Counted from the first letter of the stretch, positions 17,337-26,347 are shown. The stretch is 64,000 nucleotides of DNA from Thermoactinomyces vulgaris (GCF_003688725.1 NZ_REFP01000011.1:1-64000), one strand, 5' to 3'. Numbers and translations: made by a program. Notes: a model not told the origin generated them from the letters alone.

Positions 17337-18590
17337 TTGATCGTTAAACATACGCTGGAGAATGGTGTTCGGTTGGTTGCTGAAAAAATCCCCCACGTCC
17401 GTTCAGTCGCTTTGGGGATTTGGGTGGGAACCGGTTCTGAAAATGAATCGCTTGCCAATAACGGGATTTCCCATTTTATCGAACACATGATGTTTAAAGG
17501 AACCAAAACGCGCACCGCGAAACAGGTTGCGGAATCCTTTGACGCAATCGGCGGACACGTGAATGCCTTCACCTCCAAAGAAATCACTTGTTATTATGCC
17601 AAAGTGCTGGACGAACATTTTTTAACGGCACTGGATGTATTATCGGATATGTTTTTTGAATCGGTGTTTGATGAAGGCGAGATCGAAAAAGAGAAAAAAG
17701 TGGTCTTGGAGGAAATTTACATGGTGGAAGACACGCCGGATGACCTGGTTCATGACATGCTTTCCGAAGTGTCGTCAGGCGGCCACCCCTTGGGATACCC
17801 TGTATTGGGCAATGCCGAAACCGTGACCGGTTTCCGCCGGGAGGATTTGTTCCGCTATAAAAATCAATTTTATGTCCCTTCCAATGTCGTGATTGCCATT
17901 GCCGGCAATTTGCCGGATGATTACAAGGAAAGGGTCGAGGAAGCTTTTTCCGGCCATCAGGGCGAGATGCCGGTACGAAGCAGGGAGGTTCCGGTTTTTA
18001 CGCCGGATGTCAAAGTGAAACAAAAAGAAACCGAACAAACCCATTTATGTTTCGGATTGCCGGGACTGGCCGTCGGTGATGAAGATTTTTACACATTGGT
18101 TTTGTTGAATAATGTGCTTGGCGGCAACATGAGCTCCCGTTTGTTCCAGGAAATCCGCGAAGAGCGCGGGCTTGCCTATTCGGTGTTTTCTTATCATTCC
18201 GCCCATCGTGACACCGGCCTTTTTGCCATCTATGCCGGAACGAAACACGGGCAGGAGAATGAAGTGGTTGAATACATTTATCAAATTTTGGATGATCTCA
18301 AAACCAAAGGATTGACGACGGACGAATTGCACAAAGCCAAAGAACAATTGAAAGGGAGCTTAATGCTTGGACTGGAAAGCACCAACAACCGCATGAGCCG
18401 GTTGGGGCGCAATGAATTGTTGTTAAATCGTCAGTTCACTTTGGATGAAATCATCGAAAAGGTGGATAGAATCACTTTGGATGGCGTGAATCGTCTGGCG
18501 CGGAAAATTTTTTCATCACCCATGTCGTTGGCGCTGATTTCGCCAGACGGAAAAATCCCTTCCAGTTTTAGGAGGAACTCCATTGCATAA
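17337..18590 (+). CDS. mlpA: M16 family zinc metalloprotease MlpA
   Basis: Pitrilysin/mitochondrial processing peptidase family. 417 aa. Inverted zinc motif HxxEH: His46, Glu49, His50 in 'SHFIEHMMFKG', with the distal Glu in 'KKVVLEEIYM'; second domain with 'EERGLAYSVFSYHS'. TTG start at 17337, AAGGAGGA 6 nt upstream. Its 3' end overlaps dut by 8 nt, so dut is translated from the same message. Confidence 0.95.
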   Translation: MIVKHTLENGVRLVAEKIPHVRSVALGIWVGTGSENESLANNGISHFIEHMMFKGTKTRTAKQVAESFDAIGGHVNAFTSKEITCYYAKVLDEHFLTALDVLSDMFFESVFDEGEIEKEKKVVLEEIYMVEDTPDDLVHDMLSEVSSGGHPLGYPVLGNAETVTGFRREDLFRYKNQFYVPSNVVIAIAGNLPDDYKERVEEAFSGHQGEMPVRSREVPVFTPDVKVKQKETEQTHLCFGLPGLAVGDEDFYTLVLLNNVLGGNMSSRLFQEIREERGLAYSVFSYHSAHRDTGLFAIYAGTKHGQENEVVEYIYQILDDLKTKGLTTDELHKAKEQLKGSLMLGLESTNNRMSRLGRNELLLNRQFTLDEIIEKVDRITLDGVNRLARKIFSSPMSLALISPDGKIPSSFRRNSIA

Positions 18591-19026
18591 TGTCAAAGTT
18601 TTTCACATGCCAGGAAACGAAGATCTGCCTCTTCCAGTGAAAATGTCGACGGGTTCCAGTGGTTTTGACCTCCATGCCGCAGTGATGGATCCAGTGGAAA
18701 TCAAACCGGGCCGGTGGAAGTTGATTCCTTCCGGAATTGCCTTGTCGATGCCGGCAGGGCTGGAGGCCCAAGTGCGTCCGAGAAGCGGTCTTGCTTTAAA
18801 ACACGGAATCACCGTGCTCAACACACCAGGGACAATCGATGCAGATTACCGTGGAGAAATCGGGGTGATTTTGCTGAACCTGGGGGAACGGCCTTTTCGG
18901 GTTGAGCGGGGAGACCGTATTGCACAGTTGGTGTTTATGCAAGTCCCTGCGGTTTCCCTCAAAGTTACGGATTCGTTGGATGAAACGGAACGTGGGTCTG
19001 GAGGCTTTGGTCATACGGGTAAATAG
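18583..19026 (+). CDS. dut: dUTP diphosphatase
   Basis: Hydrolyses dUTP to dUMP, keeping uracil out of DNA. 147 aa, typical homotrimeric form with the five motifs: 'GFDLHAA', 'PRSGLA', 'GTIDADYRGE' (catalytic Asp), 'RGDRIAQLV', and the P-loop-like tail 'RGSGGFGHTG'. TTG start within the end of mlpA, with AGGAGG at 18571-18576. Confidence 0.96.
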   Translation: MHNVKVFHMPGNEDLPLPVKMSTGSSGFDLHAAVMDPVEIKPGRWKLIPSGIALSMPAGLEAQVRPRSGLALKHGITVLNTPGTIDADYRGEIGVILLNLGERPFRVERGDRIAQLVFMQVPAVSLKVTDSLDETERGSGGFGHTGK

Positions 19027-19040
19027 GAGAGGTGATCTTC

Positions 19041-19220
19041 ATGTCCGAGCGGCATCGGATCAGAAGGTTACAGGAGGAAATGGAACATCTCCGCAAGGAA
19101 TTGTACCAATTGGTGAACGGTGAACCCGAACGATTGATGGATGCCCGTGTTTTGCCTTTATCCGAGCAATTGGATGTACTGATTTTGGAAATGCAAAGGA
19201 TCCGATTGGAACATCGTTAA
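19041..19220 (+). CDS. Spo0E-like aspartyl-phosphate phosphatase family protein
   Basis: 59 aa: an antiparallel helical hairpin with 'RRLQEEMEHLRKELYQLV' and then 'VLPLSEQLDVLILEMQRI'. The second helix fits the Spo0E signature SQELDxLI with one substitution (S-E-Q-L-D-V-L-I). Spo0E proteins dephosphorylate Spo0A-P and delay sporulation. Start ATG 19041, 7 nt after GAGGTG; the in-frame GTG at 19032 is too close to the site. Follows dut by 14 bp. The family call rests on the short motif only. Confidence 0.72.
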   Translation: MSERHRIRRLQEEMEHLRKELYQLVNGEPERLMDARVLPLSEQLDVLILEMQRIRLEHR

Positions 19221-19247
19221 ATAAAGAGGATGAACGCCAAATCCGAA

Positions 19248-19279
19248 AGTCCGGCAAAGCCTGCCGGGCTTTTTGTTTT
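19248..19279 (+). terminator. Terminator after the mlpA-dut-spo0E-like unit
   Basis: 9-bp stem agtccggca (19248-19256) / tgccgggct (19262-19270) then TTTTGTTTTTT. Confidence 0.9.
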
Positions 19280-19324
19280 TTATAAAAGTGTTGACTGAAT
19301 CATATGGATAAAGGGAGAGAAAAA

Positions 19325-19606
19325 ATGGAACGTCGGGGGGGAAGGATGTTGCGCTGGAGTGAACTGGCAGAAAAGGAATGCATCGATTTGGTGGGAGGAG
19401 AACGGTTGGGGGATTTGTTGCATGCAGACATGTCGTTTGATCCGCAAACCGGAAAAATCCATGCCATCTTGTTACCGACGGAATCTTCCTGGTTTAAAAA
19501 GAAGCACAGGTTTATGGAATTGACGTGGAGCATGATCCGGAAAGTCGGGCCGGAAATGTTGATCGTGGATTCGTTGGACCGGAAATCTTCCAAAAAACAA
19601 TTTTGA
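19325..19606 (+). CDS. YlmC/YmxH family PRC-barrel sporulation-associated protein
   Basis: 93 aa; one PRC-barrel-like domain: 'RWSELAEKECIDLVGGERLG' (residues about 10-29), 'ADMSFDPQTGKIHAILLP' and 'LTWSMIRKVGPEMLIVD'. YmxH in Bacillus lies at this same place before spoVFA. Function unknown, probably minor in sporulation. ATG 19325 is chosen because AAGGGAGAG is 7 nt upstream; an internal ATG at 19346 after a G-rich tract is the alternative. Confidence 0.8.
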   Translation: MERRGGRMLRWSELAEKECIDLVGGERLGDLLHADMSFDPQTGKIHAILLPTESSWFKKKHRFMELTWSMIRKVGPEMLIVDSLDRKSSKKQF

Positions 19607-19615
19607 CAGAAGGGA

Positions 19616-19643
19616 ACCGAATTTCATTTTTTTTCATATGATG
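19616..19643 (+). promoter_or_regulatory. Candidate sigma-K promoter for dpaAB
   Basis: AC at 19616-19617, 17-bp spacer, CATATGATG at 19635-19643, close to the sigma-K consensus (AC, then CATANNNTA). It lies 53 nt before dpaA. spoVFA/dpaA is known to be mother-cell sigma-K dependent in Bacillus. Confidence 0.55.
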
Positions 19644-19695
19644 CAAACAGATGTTGATCATGGTAAGGATTCTTCCGGGGAAAGGAGTGAAGAAA

Positions 19696-20595
19696 ATGCT
19701 GACAGGCAAACATGTTGTCTTCCTCGGTGGAGATGCACGGCAATTAGAGGTGATTAAAAGCTGTACAGAGATGGGAGCCCGGGTTTCATTGGTCGGATTT
19801 GACAATTTGCAAAGTCCGGTCAGCGGGGCTTCGTTAAAGGAGCTTTCGTCTGATTTGTTAGAGACGGCGGATGTTTTGGTGCTCCCGATCATTGGGACCG
19901 ATGAAAAAGGGCAAATCAGCAGTGTTTTTACGTCCAAAAAATTGTTTCTGACCCCGGAGTTGTTTCAATCTCTTCCAAAACATTGCCTCGTTTTTGCCGG
20001 GATGGCCAAGGAGTATTTGCGAAAGTTGTGCCGGGATTTCGGGCTTCAACTTATTGAACTCTTAAACCGGGATGATGTGGCCATTTACAACTCCATCCCG
20101 ACAGTGGAAGGTGCGCTGATGATGGCCATCCAACACACCGACATCACCATTCACGGTTCCGAAAGCATTGTGCTGGGCATGGGAAGATGCGGATTGTCGC
20201 TGGCCCGTGTGCTTCATGCGATTGGAGCCCGGGTGAAAGTCGGGGTGAGAAGTTCCGAGCATAAAGCCCGCGCATTTGAAATGGGGATTCAGGCGTTTGA
20301 TACATCCGAATTAAAAGACCATGTGAAAAATGCGGATTTGATTTTTAACACCGTTCCGTCCTTGATCATTGATTCAACCGTTTTGGCCAACGTGCCTCAT
20401 GATGTGGTCATCATTGATCTGGCATCCAAACCGGGAGGCGTGGATTATCCGTTCGCTGAAAAAAGAGGAATCAAAGCCATCTTGGCACCCAGTCTGCCGG
20501 GAATCGTGGCTCCGAAAACAGCCGGACAAATTTTGGCGGAGACCATCACCCGGATCATGAAAAATGAGTTATTCAGGGAGGGAACCGTTCAGTGA
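19696..20595 (+). CDS. dpaA: Dipicolinate synthase subunit A
   Basis: With DpaB oxidises dihydrodipicolinate to dipicolinic acid in the mother cell, for the heat resistance of spores. 299 aa. N-terminal SpoVFA domain with 'VVFLGGDARQLEVIK' (about 7-21), then a Rossmann fold with 'VLGMGRCGLSLARVL' (about 157-171) and 'DLASKPGGVDYPFAEK' near 248. Start ATG 19696, 7 nt after AAAGGAG; the 15 upstream in-frame codons have no ribosome binding site. Overlaps dpaB by 4 nt. Confidence 0.95.
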   Translation: MLTGKHVVFLGGDARQLEVIKSCTEMGARVSLVGFDNLQSPVSGASLKELSSDLLETADVLVLPIIGTDEKGQISSVFTSKKLFLTPELFQSLPKHCLVFAGMAKEYLRKLCRDFGLQLIELLNRDDVAIYNSIPTVEGALMMAIQHTDITIHGSESIVLGMGRCGLSLARVLHAIGARVKVGVRSSEHKARAFEMGIQAFDTSELKDHVKNADLIFNTVPSLIIDSTVLANVPHDVVIIDLASKPGGVDYPFAEKRGIKAILAPSLPGIVAPKTAGQILAETITRIMKNELFREGTVQ

Positions 20596-21194
20596 ATTTT
20601 CAAAACTTGACGATCGGCTTCGGCATGACGGCATCCCACTGTACGCATGATGAAGTGCTCCCGCAAATGAAAAGATTGGTGGAACTGGGGGCAAACGTGA
20701 TTCCGGTGATTTCCCATACGGTGGCGACGGTGGACAGCCGGTTCGGCACCGCGGAAGATTGGAAGAAAAAAATTAAAGAAATCACCGGTCGGACCCCGTT
20801 GATGACCATACCGGAAGTGGAACCGTTCGGTCCTGAAAAAAGTTTGGATTGTTATGTGATTGCTCCCTGCACCGGCAATTCCCTGGCGAAACTTGCCAAT
20901 GCATTGACAGACAGCCCGGTTTTGATGGCGGCAAAAGCGCAAATGCGCAATCACCGGCCGGTGGTGGTGGCCATTTCCACGAACGACGCACTCGGCTTAA
21001 ATGCCGTCAACCTGGCAAAATTGCTGGCAGCCAAAGACATTTATTTTGTTCCGTTTGGCCAAGATGCTCCCGAAAAAAAACCCAAGTCCATGGTCGCACG
21101 AATGGAATTGATCCCGGAAACCTGTCTTGCCGCCATCGAAGGGAAACAGTTGCAACCATTAATAGTTGAAAAATACCGCGACTTGACTTCATAA
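20592..21194 (+). CDS. dpaB: Dipicolinate synthase subunit B
   Basis: Flavoprotein-fold partner of DpaA (spoVFB). 200 aa; 'GFGMTASHCTHDEVLPQM' near residue 9, 'VIAPCTGNSLAKLANALTDSPVLMAAKA'-type phosphopantothenoylcysteine-decarboxylase-like core at about 90-118, and 'FVPFGQDAPEKKPKSMVA'. GTG start inside the dpaA stop (GTGA). The product of asd-dapG-dapA, dihydrodipicolinate, is the substrate, which explains the gene order. Confidence 0.95.
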   Translation: MNFQNLTIGFGMTASHCTHDEVLPQMKRLVELGANVIPVISHTVATVDSRFGTAEDWKKKIKEITGRTPLMTIPEVEPFGPEKSLDCYVIAPCTGNSLAKLANALTDSPVLMAAKAQMRNHRPVVVAISTNDALGLNAVNLAKLLAAKDIYFVPFGQDAPEKKPKSMVARMELIPETCLAAIEGKQLQPLIVEKYRDLTS

Positions 21195-21226
21195 TAGAAA
21201 AGAGCTCGGATAGATGATTCATTCGT

Positions 21227-21250
21227 CCCCCGTTGATGAGATACAGGGGG
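21227..21250 (+). other. C5/G5 hairpin in the asd leader
   Basis: CCCCC (21227-21231) and GGGGG (21246-21250) can pair with a 14-nt loop. The same C-run could instead pair with the G-rich asd ribosome binding site (about 21263-21270). No T-run. Any regulatory role is speculative. Confidence 0.3.
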
Positions 21251-21275
21251 CTCACTTCATATGGGAGGGGACTTC

Positions 21276-22310
21276 ATGAGTGCAAAGAAATATCATGTCG
21301 CAGTGGTAGGAGCAACCGGAGCTGTCGGGCAAGAAATATTGAACACCCTCGATGCAAGAAATTTTCCTGTCGAAGAATTGCGCTTGCTTTCTTCCAAACG
21401 TTCCGCAGGCAAAAAAATCACATTCCGCGGTCGGGAAATCACGGTTCAGGAAGCAGTGCCGGAAGCATTTGAAGGCGTCGATTTCGCTTTATTCAGCGCC
21501 GGCGGCAGTGTGAGCAAGGCATTGGCAAAAGAAGCGGTGAAACGCGGGGCGGTTGTTGTGGATAATACCAACGCCTTTCGAATGGATCCGGAAGTCCCGT
21601 TGGTGGTTCCGGAAGTGAATCCGGAAGCGTTGGATCAGCATAAAGGAATTATTGCTAATCCCAACTGTTCCACCATTCAAATGGTTGTTGCATTAAAACC
21701 GTTGGCGGATCGGTACGGAATCGAAAGAATCATTGTCTCGACATACCAAGCCGTCTCCGGTGCGGGATGGAAAGCGATCAACGAATTGGAAGAACAGACG
21801 AAAGCCGCGATGGCCGGTGAAGAAGTCCAAAAAAATGTTCTTCCCGTGGGCAAACTTGACAAACATTATCAGCAAGCGTTCAATGTGATTCCGCAAGTGG
21901 ATGTGGCGGAAGAAAACGGATTTACACTTGAAGAAATGAAAATGGTGCGCGAAACGAAAAAAATCTTCGCGGATGATTCCATCGGCGTGACCGCCACTTG
22001 TGTACGGGTCCCGGTTGTACGGGGGCACAGTGAATCGGTTTATGTGGAATTAAAATCGGATTATGATCTTGATGAAGTCCGAACCCTCTTAAATGATGCA
22101 CCGGGTGTGGTGGTGCAGGATGCGATTGAGGAGCAGATTTATCCCATGCCGTTGGATGCATCCGGCCGGACGGAAGTGTTTGTCGGACGTCTCCGTCGCG
22201 ATTTGACCCATCCGCGCGCGCTCAATATGTGGGTGGTTTCGGATAATCTTTTGAAAGGAGCCGCAACCAACACGGTTCAAATTGCAGAAACTTTGATTGA
22301 AAGAGAATGA
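21276..22310 (+). CDS. asd: Aspartate-semialdehyde dehydrogenase
   Basis: Reduces aspartyl phosphate to aspartate semialdehyde with NADPH; branch point to lysine, diaminopimelate and threonine/methionine. 344 aa. 'VVGATGAVGQEIL' NADP fold near residue 9, 'NPNCSTIQM' with catalytic Cys131, 'GAGWKAINELEEQ' and the later substrate-binding 'RVPVVRGHSESV'. Start ATG 21276 after GGGAGGGG; the ATG at 21261 overlaps this site. Confidence 0.97.
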   Translation: MSAKKYHVAVVGATGAVGQEILNTLDARNFPVEELRLLSSKRSAGKKITFRGREITVQEAVPEAFEGVDFALFSAGGSVSKALAKEAVKRGAVVVDNTNAFRMDPEVPLVVPEVNPEALDQHKGIIANPNCSTIQMVVALKPLADRYGIERIIVSTYQAVSGAGWKAINELEEQTKAAMAGEEVQKNVLPVGKLDKHYQQAFNVIPQVDVAEENGFTLEEMKMVRETKKIFADDSIGVTATCVRVPVVRGHSESVYVELKSDYDLDEVRTLLNDAPGVVVQDAIEEQIYPMPLDASGRTEVFVGRLRRDLTHPRALNMWVVSDNLLKGAATNTVQIAETLIERE

Positions 22311-22331
22311 TCATAAAGAGAAGGGATAGGC

Positions 22332-23561
22332 ATGAGCATTATTGTACAGAAGTTCGGAGGAACCTCCGTGGCAACCGCTGAACGGCGTCAACGTGTCCTT
22401 CGTCATATTTCCAACGAGCTGGAGAAAGGAAACAAACTGGTTGTCGTTGTTTCAGCGATGGGAAGAAAAGGGGAACCATACGCAACCGATACATTGCTCG
22501 GTTTGATTGATCAATATGATCAGCAGATCCTTCCCCGTGAAAAAGATTTGTTGTTAAGCTGTGGAGAGATCATCTCTGCAGCTACCCTGTCCAGCATGCT
22601 GACCCAGGCAGGGATCCGGAGCTGTGTATTGACCGGTGGACAAGCGGGGATCATTACGAACGATCAGCATACCAATGCCCAGATTATCACCGTCAATCCC
22701 AAACGCATTTTGCATGAACTGGAAAACAACCGGGTCGTTGTCGTGGCCGGTTTCCAAGGGCAAACAACCGATGGGGAAATCACCACATTGGGACGCGGCG
22801 GCAGCGATACCACCGCAACGGCGTTGGGAGCGGCTCTTGATGCCGAATATGTAGATATTTTTACAGATGTAGAAGGGATTATGACGGCTGATCCAAGAAT
22901 TGTCGAGGATGCCGCCCAATTGGAGCAGGTCACCTATGTTGAAATGTGCAATCTCGCTTTTCAAGGAGCCAAGGTGATTCATCCCCGGGCCGTGGAGATT
23001 GCCATGCAAAACAGCACCCCGATTCGGATCCGTTCGACCATGTCAGATCATCCGGGAACGTTGGTGACACACCGGAGCGAAATTGACCGGTTGGTTCGGG
23101 AAGTGCGGGAAAACACCATCATCGGGGTGACCCAGATGCCCAATGTGACTCAGGTGAAAATCCGGCTGAGACAAGGGCAATACCATACACAGTTGAAAGT
23201 TTTCAAAGCGATGGCGGATCATGGGATCAGTGTCGATTTTATCAGCGTCAACCCGAGCGAAATTGCCTATACGGTTTATGATGATCTGGCGGATCAGGCG
23301 GAACAAATATTATATGATCTGGGACTGGAACCGGAATTATCCAGAGGTTGCAGCAAGGTATCCGTTGTCGGTGCAGGCATCGCCGGCGTTCCGGGCGTGA
23401 TGGCCAAAATTTCGGAAGCACTGACGGAAGAGGATATTCAAGTGTTGCAATCAGCGGATTCCCATACGACCATTTGGGTGCTGGTCCATGGAAAAGACAT
23501 GGAGAAAGCTGTGCGTGCTTTGCATAAAAAATTTCATCTGAATAAACTCTACTGTTCATAA
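22332..23561 (+). CDS. dapG: Aspartate kinase (DapG type)
   Basis: Phosphorylates aspartate as the first step toward diaminopimelate. 409 aa: kinase domain with 'VQKFGGTSVA' at 5-14, 'GRGGSDTTATALGA' near 155, 'DVEGIMTADPRIV' near 180, and two C-terminal ACT domains (about 265-400). By synteny with Bacillus (asd-dapG-dapA) this is the diaminopimelate-sensitive isozyme, but sensitivity cannot be read from the sequence here. No lysine riboswitch is visible upstream. Confidence 0.95.
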   Translation: MSIIVQKFGGTSVATAERRQRVLRHISNELEKGNKLVVVVSAMGRKGEPYATDTLLGLIDQYDQQILPREKDLLLSCGEIISAATLSSMLTQAGIRSCVLTGGQAGIITNDQHTNAQIITVNPKRILHELENNRVVVVAGFQGQTTDGEITTLGRGGSDTTATALGAALDAEYVDIFTDVEGIMTADPRIVEDAAQLEQVTYVEMCNLAFQGAKVIHPRAVEIAMQNSTPIRIRSTMSDHPGTLVTHRSEIDRLVREVRENTIIGVTQMPNVTQVKIRLRQGQYHTQLKVFKAMADHGISVDFISVNPSEIAYTVYDDLADQAEQILYDLGLEPELSRGCSKVSVVGAGIAGVPGVMAKISEALTEEDIQVLQSADSHTTIWVLVHGKDMEKAVRALHKKFHLNKLYCS

Positions 23562-23576
23562 AGGAGGGAAGTGAGG

Positions 23577-24446
23577 ATGTTGTTTGGCCGATTAATCACG
23601 GCGCTGTTTACGCCGTTTACCGAAAAAAACGAGATTGATTGGCCCTGTTTGGAAGCCAATATCGAGCGTTTGATCGAGGACGGGAATGATTCAATTGTTG
23701 TTTCCGGAACGACCGGAGAGTCTCCCACCCTGACCCTCTCCGAAAAGCTGGAATTATATCGTTTTGCCAAAGAAAAAGCAAACGGCCGGATCAAAGTGAT
23801 CGCAGGGACCGGAAGCAATAACACCCTGCAAAGCCTGGAATTGACCAAGAAAGCGGAGGAAATCGGCGTCGACGGGGTGATGCTGGTCGCCCCCTATTAC
23901 AACAAACCGTCGCAGGAAGGGTTGTATCAGCATTTCAAAACGATTGCCGAATCGACTTCACTGCCGGTGATGCTGTACAATGTCCCCGGACGCACCAGTG
24001 TCAATATGACGGCTGAAACCATGGCCCGGCTCGCTCAATTGGATAATGTGGTCGCTATCAAAGAGGCAAGCGGGGATCTCAATCAAATCGGGCGGCTGAT
24101 TTCGGCGGTTCCCGGCGATGTGGCGGTATACAGCGGAGATGACGGGCTCACTTTGCCGATTTTGTCAATTGGCGGAGCCGGGGTTGTCAGTGTGGCCAGC
24201 CACCTGGTCAGCCGGGAAATGAAAGAAATGATGGAAGCTTTCTTCTCGGGGGATGTGAAGAAAGCGCAAAGCTTGCACATTCGTCTGCTTCCTGTCTTCC
24301 ACGGCGTGTTTTTGACGACGAGCCCGGCACCATTGAAATATGCGATGTCGCAAAAAGGCTGGTCGAAACCTTACGTGCGCCTTCCGATTGTGGAATTGTC
24401 GGAAGAAGAAAAAAGGAAAACGGATGAATGGTTGAAAGAACTGTGA
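23577..24446 (+). CDS. dapA: 4-hydroxy-tetrahydrodipicolinate synthase
   Basis: Condenses pyruvate with aspartate semialdehyde; supplies both diaminopimelate and, through DpaAB, dipicolinate. 289 aa. 'VSGTTGESPTLT' near residue 42, Tyr134 in 'LYNVPGRT', Schiff-base Lys162 in 'VAIKEASGD'. ATG 23577 is preferred over GTG 23571 because AAGGAGGG (23561-23568) is then 8 nt away. Last gene of the operon, closed by a strong terminator. Confidence 0.97.
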   Translation: MLFGRLITALFTPFTEKNEIDWPCLEANIERLIEDGNDSIVVSGTTGESPTLTLSEKLELYRFAKEKANGRIKVIAGTGSNNTLQSLELTKKAEEIGVDGVMLVAPYYNKPSQEGLYQHFKTIAESTSLPVMLYNVPGRTSVNMTAETMARLAQLDNVVAIKEASGDLNQIGRLISAVPGDVAVYSGDDGLTLPILSIGGAGVVSVASHLVSREMKEMMEAFFSGDVKKAQSLHIRLLPVFHGVFLTTSPAPLKYAMSQKGWSKPYVRLPIVELSEEEKRKTDEWLKEL

Positions 24447-24455
24447 CGGGAACGG

Positions 24456-24487
24456 ACCTGCCTGTGAAAAAACAGGCAGGTTTTTTG
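24456..24487 (+). terminator. Terminator after dapA
   Basis: 10-bp perfect stem acctgcctgt (24456-24465) / acaggcaggt (24472-24481), then TTTTTGTTTG. Confidence 0.93.
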
Positions 24488-24520
24488 TTTGTCATTGACT
24501 TTTTTCAACAAAAGATCCGG

Positions 24521-24550
24521 TTGCATATCCATTTTTTCATCGTATATAAT
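24521..24550 (+). promoter_or_regulatory. Sigma-A promoter for rnjB
   Basis: TTGCAT (24521-24526), 18-bp spacer, perfect TATAAT (24545-24550); 63 nt before the TTG start. Confidence 0.75.
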
Positions 24551-24612
24551 AAGGGACAAGTGGTAATTGTGCGGTTTCAGTTAAAGACAACAGAATATAG
24601 GAGGTAAACAGT

Positions 24613-26286
24613 TTGACAAAAAACCAGCGAGGCAAATTATCCATTTTTGCACTCGGTGGGTTGGATGAAATCGGAAAAAACATGTATGTGGTGCAGTATG
24701 AGAACGACATTGTTGTGATTGATGCGGGCTTGATGTTCCCGGAAGAGGAAATGCTGGGAATCGATATCGTGATACCTGACATCACATACTTGGTTGAGAA
24801 TAAGGATAAAGTACGCGGGATTCTTTTGACGCATGGTCATGAGGACCATATCGGCGGGTTGCCGTATATTTTGCGTCAGCTCAATGTTCCCGTCTACGCC
24901 ACGAAATTGACGATGGGACTGGTTGAGCATAAATTGCGCGAGGCTCATCTGTTAAATGACACGAGACGGTACATCATCAACGGTAAATCGGAAATCAAAC
25001 TGGGTTCTACACTGAAAGCGACCTTTTTTTATACAAATCACAGTATTCCTGATTCCGTCGGTATTTGCATTCATACACCGGAAGGAGCCGTTGTTCACAC
25101 GGGAGATTTTAAATTTGACATGACCCCGGTGAATGGACACGCTGCGGATATCCATAAAATGGCTGAGATTGGAAGAAAAGGGGTATTGTGTTTATTATCT
25201 GACAGCACCAATGCGGAGCGCAGCGGATTTACCGGATCGGAAAGTTCGGTCGGTGAAGGGATTAACGAAGTTTTCCGTAAAGCAAAGCAACGGGTGATTG
25301 TAGCTACTTTTGCGTCCAATATTCACCGCATCCAGCAAGTGGTGAACGCATGCCATATGTACGGTCGAAAGCTGGCTGTGGTGGGACGCAGCATGGTCAA
25401 TGTGGTCAATATTGCATCGGAGTTGGGGTATTTGCATGTGCCCTCTGATTTGATCATTGACCCGGATGAGATCAATCGTTTGCCTGCCAATCGGGTGGCG
25501 GTGATTTCCACAGGAAGTCAGGGGGAATCGATGTCAGCGCTGACACGCATGGCGAACGCATCTCATCGCAAAGTGGAAATTTTACCCGGTGATACCGTGA
25601 TCATTGCCGCCACACCCATTCCGGGCAACGAAAAATTGATCGGCCGCACCGTCGATCAATTATTCCGGATTGGGGCGGATGTTGTGTATAGCACGACTTC
25701 GCATGTACACGTCTCGGGGCATGGGTCTCAGGAAGACCTGAAGCTCATGCTGAATTTAATGAAACCCAAATACTTTATTCCGATTCATGGTGAGTATCGT
25801 ATGTTGCGTGCTCACGCCCAACTTGCCGAATCTGTAGGAGTAAGCCCGGAAAACATTTTTATCTGTGACAACGGAGATATGGTTGAAATTTCAGGTGGTC
25901 GTGCCCGATACGGGCCCAAGGTTCAGACCGGGAAAGTATTGGTTGACGGTTTGGGCGTTGGTGATGTTGGCAATATTGTATTAAGAGACCGCAAATTACT
26001 ATCTCAGGACGGAATTTTGGTCGTGGTGCTGACCTTAAGCAAAGAAAACGGCACCATCGTATCAGGGCCGGATATCATTTCGCGAGGCTTTGTTTATGTT
26101 CGGGAATCCGAACAGTTATTGGATGAAGCGAACCGGATTGTGGCATTGACCATGGAAAAATGCATGAGAGAACATGTCAGCGAATGGGCTTCGCTCAAAA
26201 CGAGCATCCGGGATGCATTAAGCAAATTTCTGTTTGAGCGGACCCGTCGTCGTCCGATGATTTTGCCAATTATCATGGAAGTTTAA
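24613..26286 (+). CDS. rnjB: Ribonuclease J (RNase J2-type by synteny)
   Basis: Metallo-beta-lactamase/beta-CASP ribonuclease with endo- and 5'-3' exo-activity. 557 aa. Metal motif 'THGHEDH' with His74, His76, Asp78, His79; 'HTGDFKFD', 'SDSTNAERSGFTGSE' and 'HVSGHGSQEDLKLML' (beta-CASP) follow. In J2 of Bacillus the catalytic residues are partly degraded, but here the HxHxDH motif is intact, so it may be active. TTG start 7 nt after AGGAGGT. The gene name rests on its place after dapA. It is the last gene before the accessory region. Confidence 0.9.
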   Translation: MTKNQRGKLSIFALGGLDEIGKNMYVVQYENDIVVIDAGLMFPEEEMLGIDIVIPDITYLVENKDKVRGILLTHGHEDHIGGLPYILRQLNVPVYATKLTMGLVEHKLREAHLLNDTRRYIINGKSEIKLGSTLKATFFYTNHSIPDSVGICIHTPEGAVVHTGDFKFDMTPVNGHAADIHKMAEIGRKGVLCLLSDSTNAERSGFTGSESSVGEGINEVFRKAKQRVIVATFASNIHRIQQVVNACHMYGRKLAVVGRSMVNVVNIASELGYLHVPSDLIIDPDEINRLPANRVAVISTGSQGESMSALTRMANASHRKVEILPGDTVIIAATPIPGNEKLIGRTVDQLFRIGADVVYSTTSHVHVSGHGSQEDLKLMLNLMKPKYFIPIHGEYRMLRAHAQLAESVGVSPENIFICDNGDMVEISGGRARYGPKVQTGKVLVDGLGVGDVGNIVLRDRKLLSQDGILVVVLTLSKENGTIVSGPDIISRGFVYVRESEQLLDEANRIVALTMEKCMREHVSEWASLKTSIRDALSKFLFERTRRRPMILPIIMEV

Positions 26287-26306
26287 CCGGAGCTAAACCG
26301 CACAGA

Positions 26307-26347
26307 AAACCGCAGCTTTTGAATTTTCAAGGCTGCGGTTTTTTTAT
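26307..26347 (+). terminator. Terminator after rnjB
   Basis: AAACCGCAGC (26307-26316) pairs with GCTGCGGTTT (26332-26341), with further pairing in the 15-nt loop, followed by TTTTTT in the right arm and tail. It marks the left edge of the accessory region. Confidence 0.9.

Noticed and set aside
21195-22331. Lysine riboswitch controlling asd or dapG
   Set aside because: The gaps are too short (about 80 and 21 nt) to hold one.
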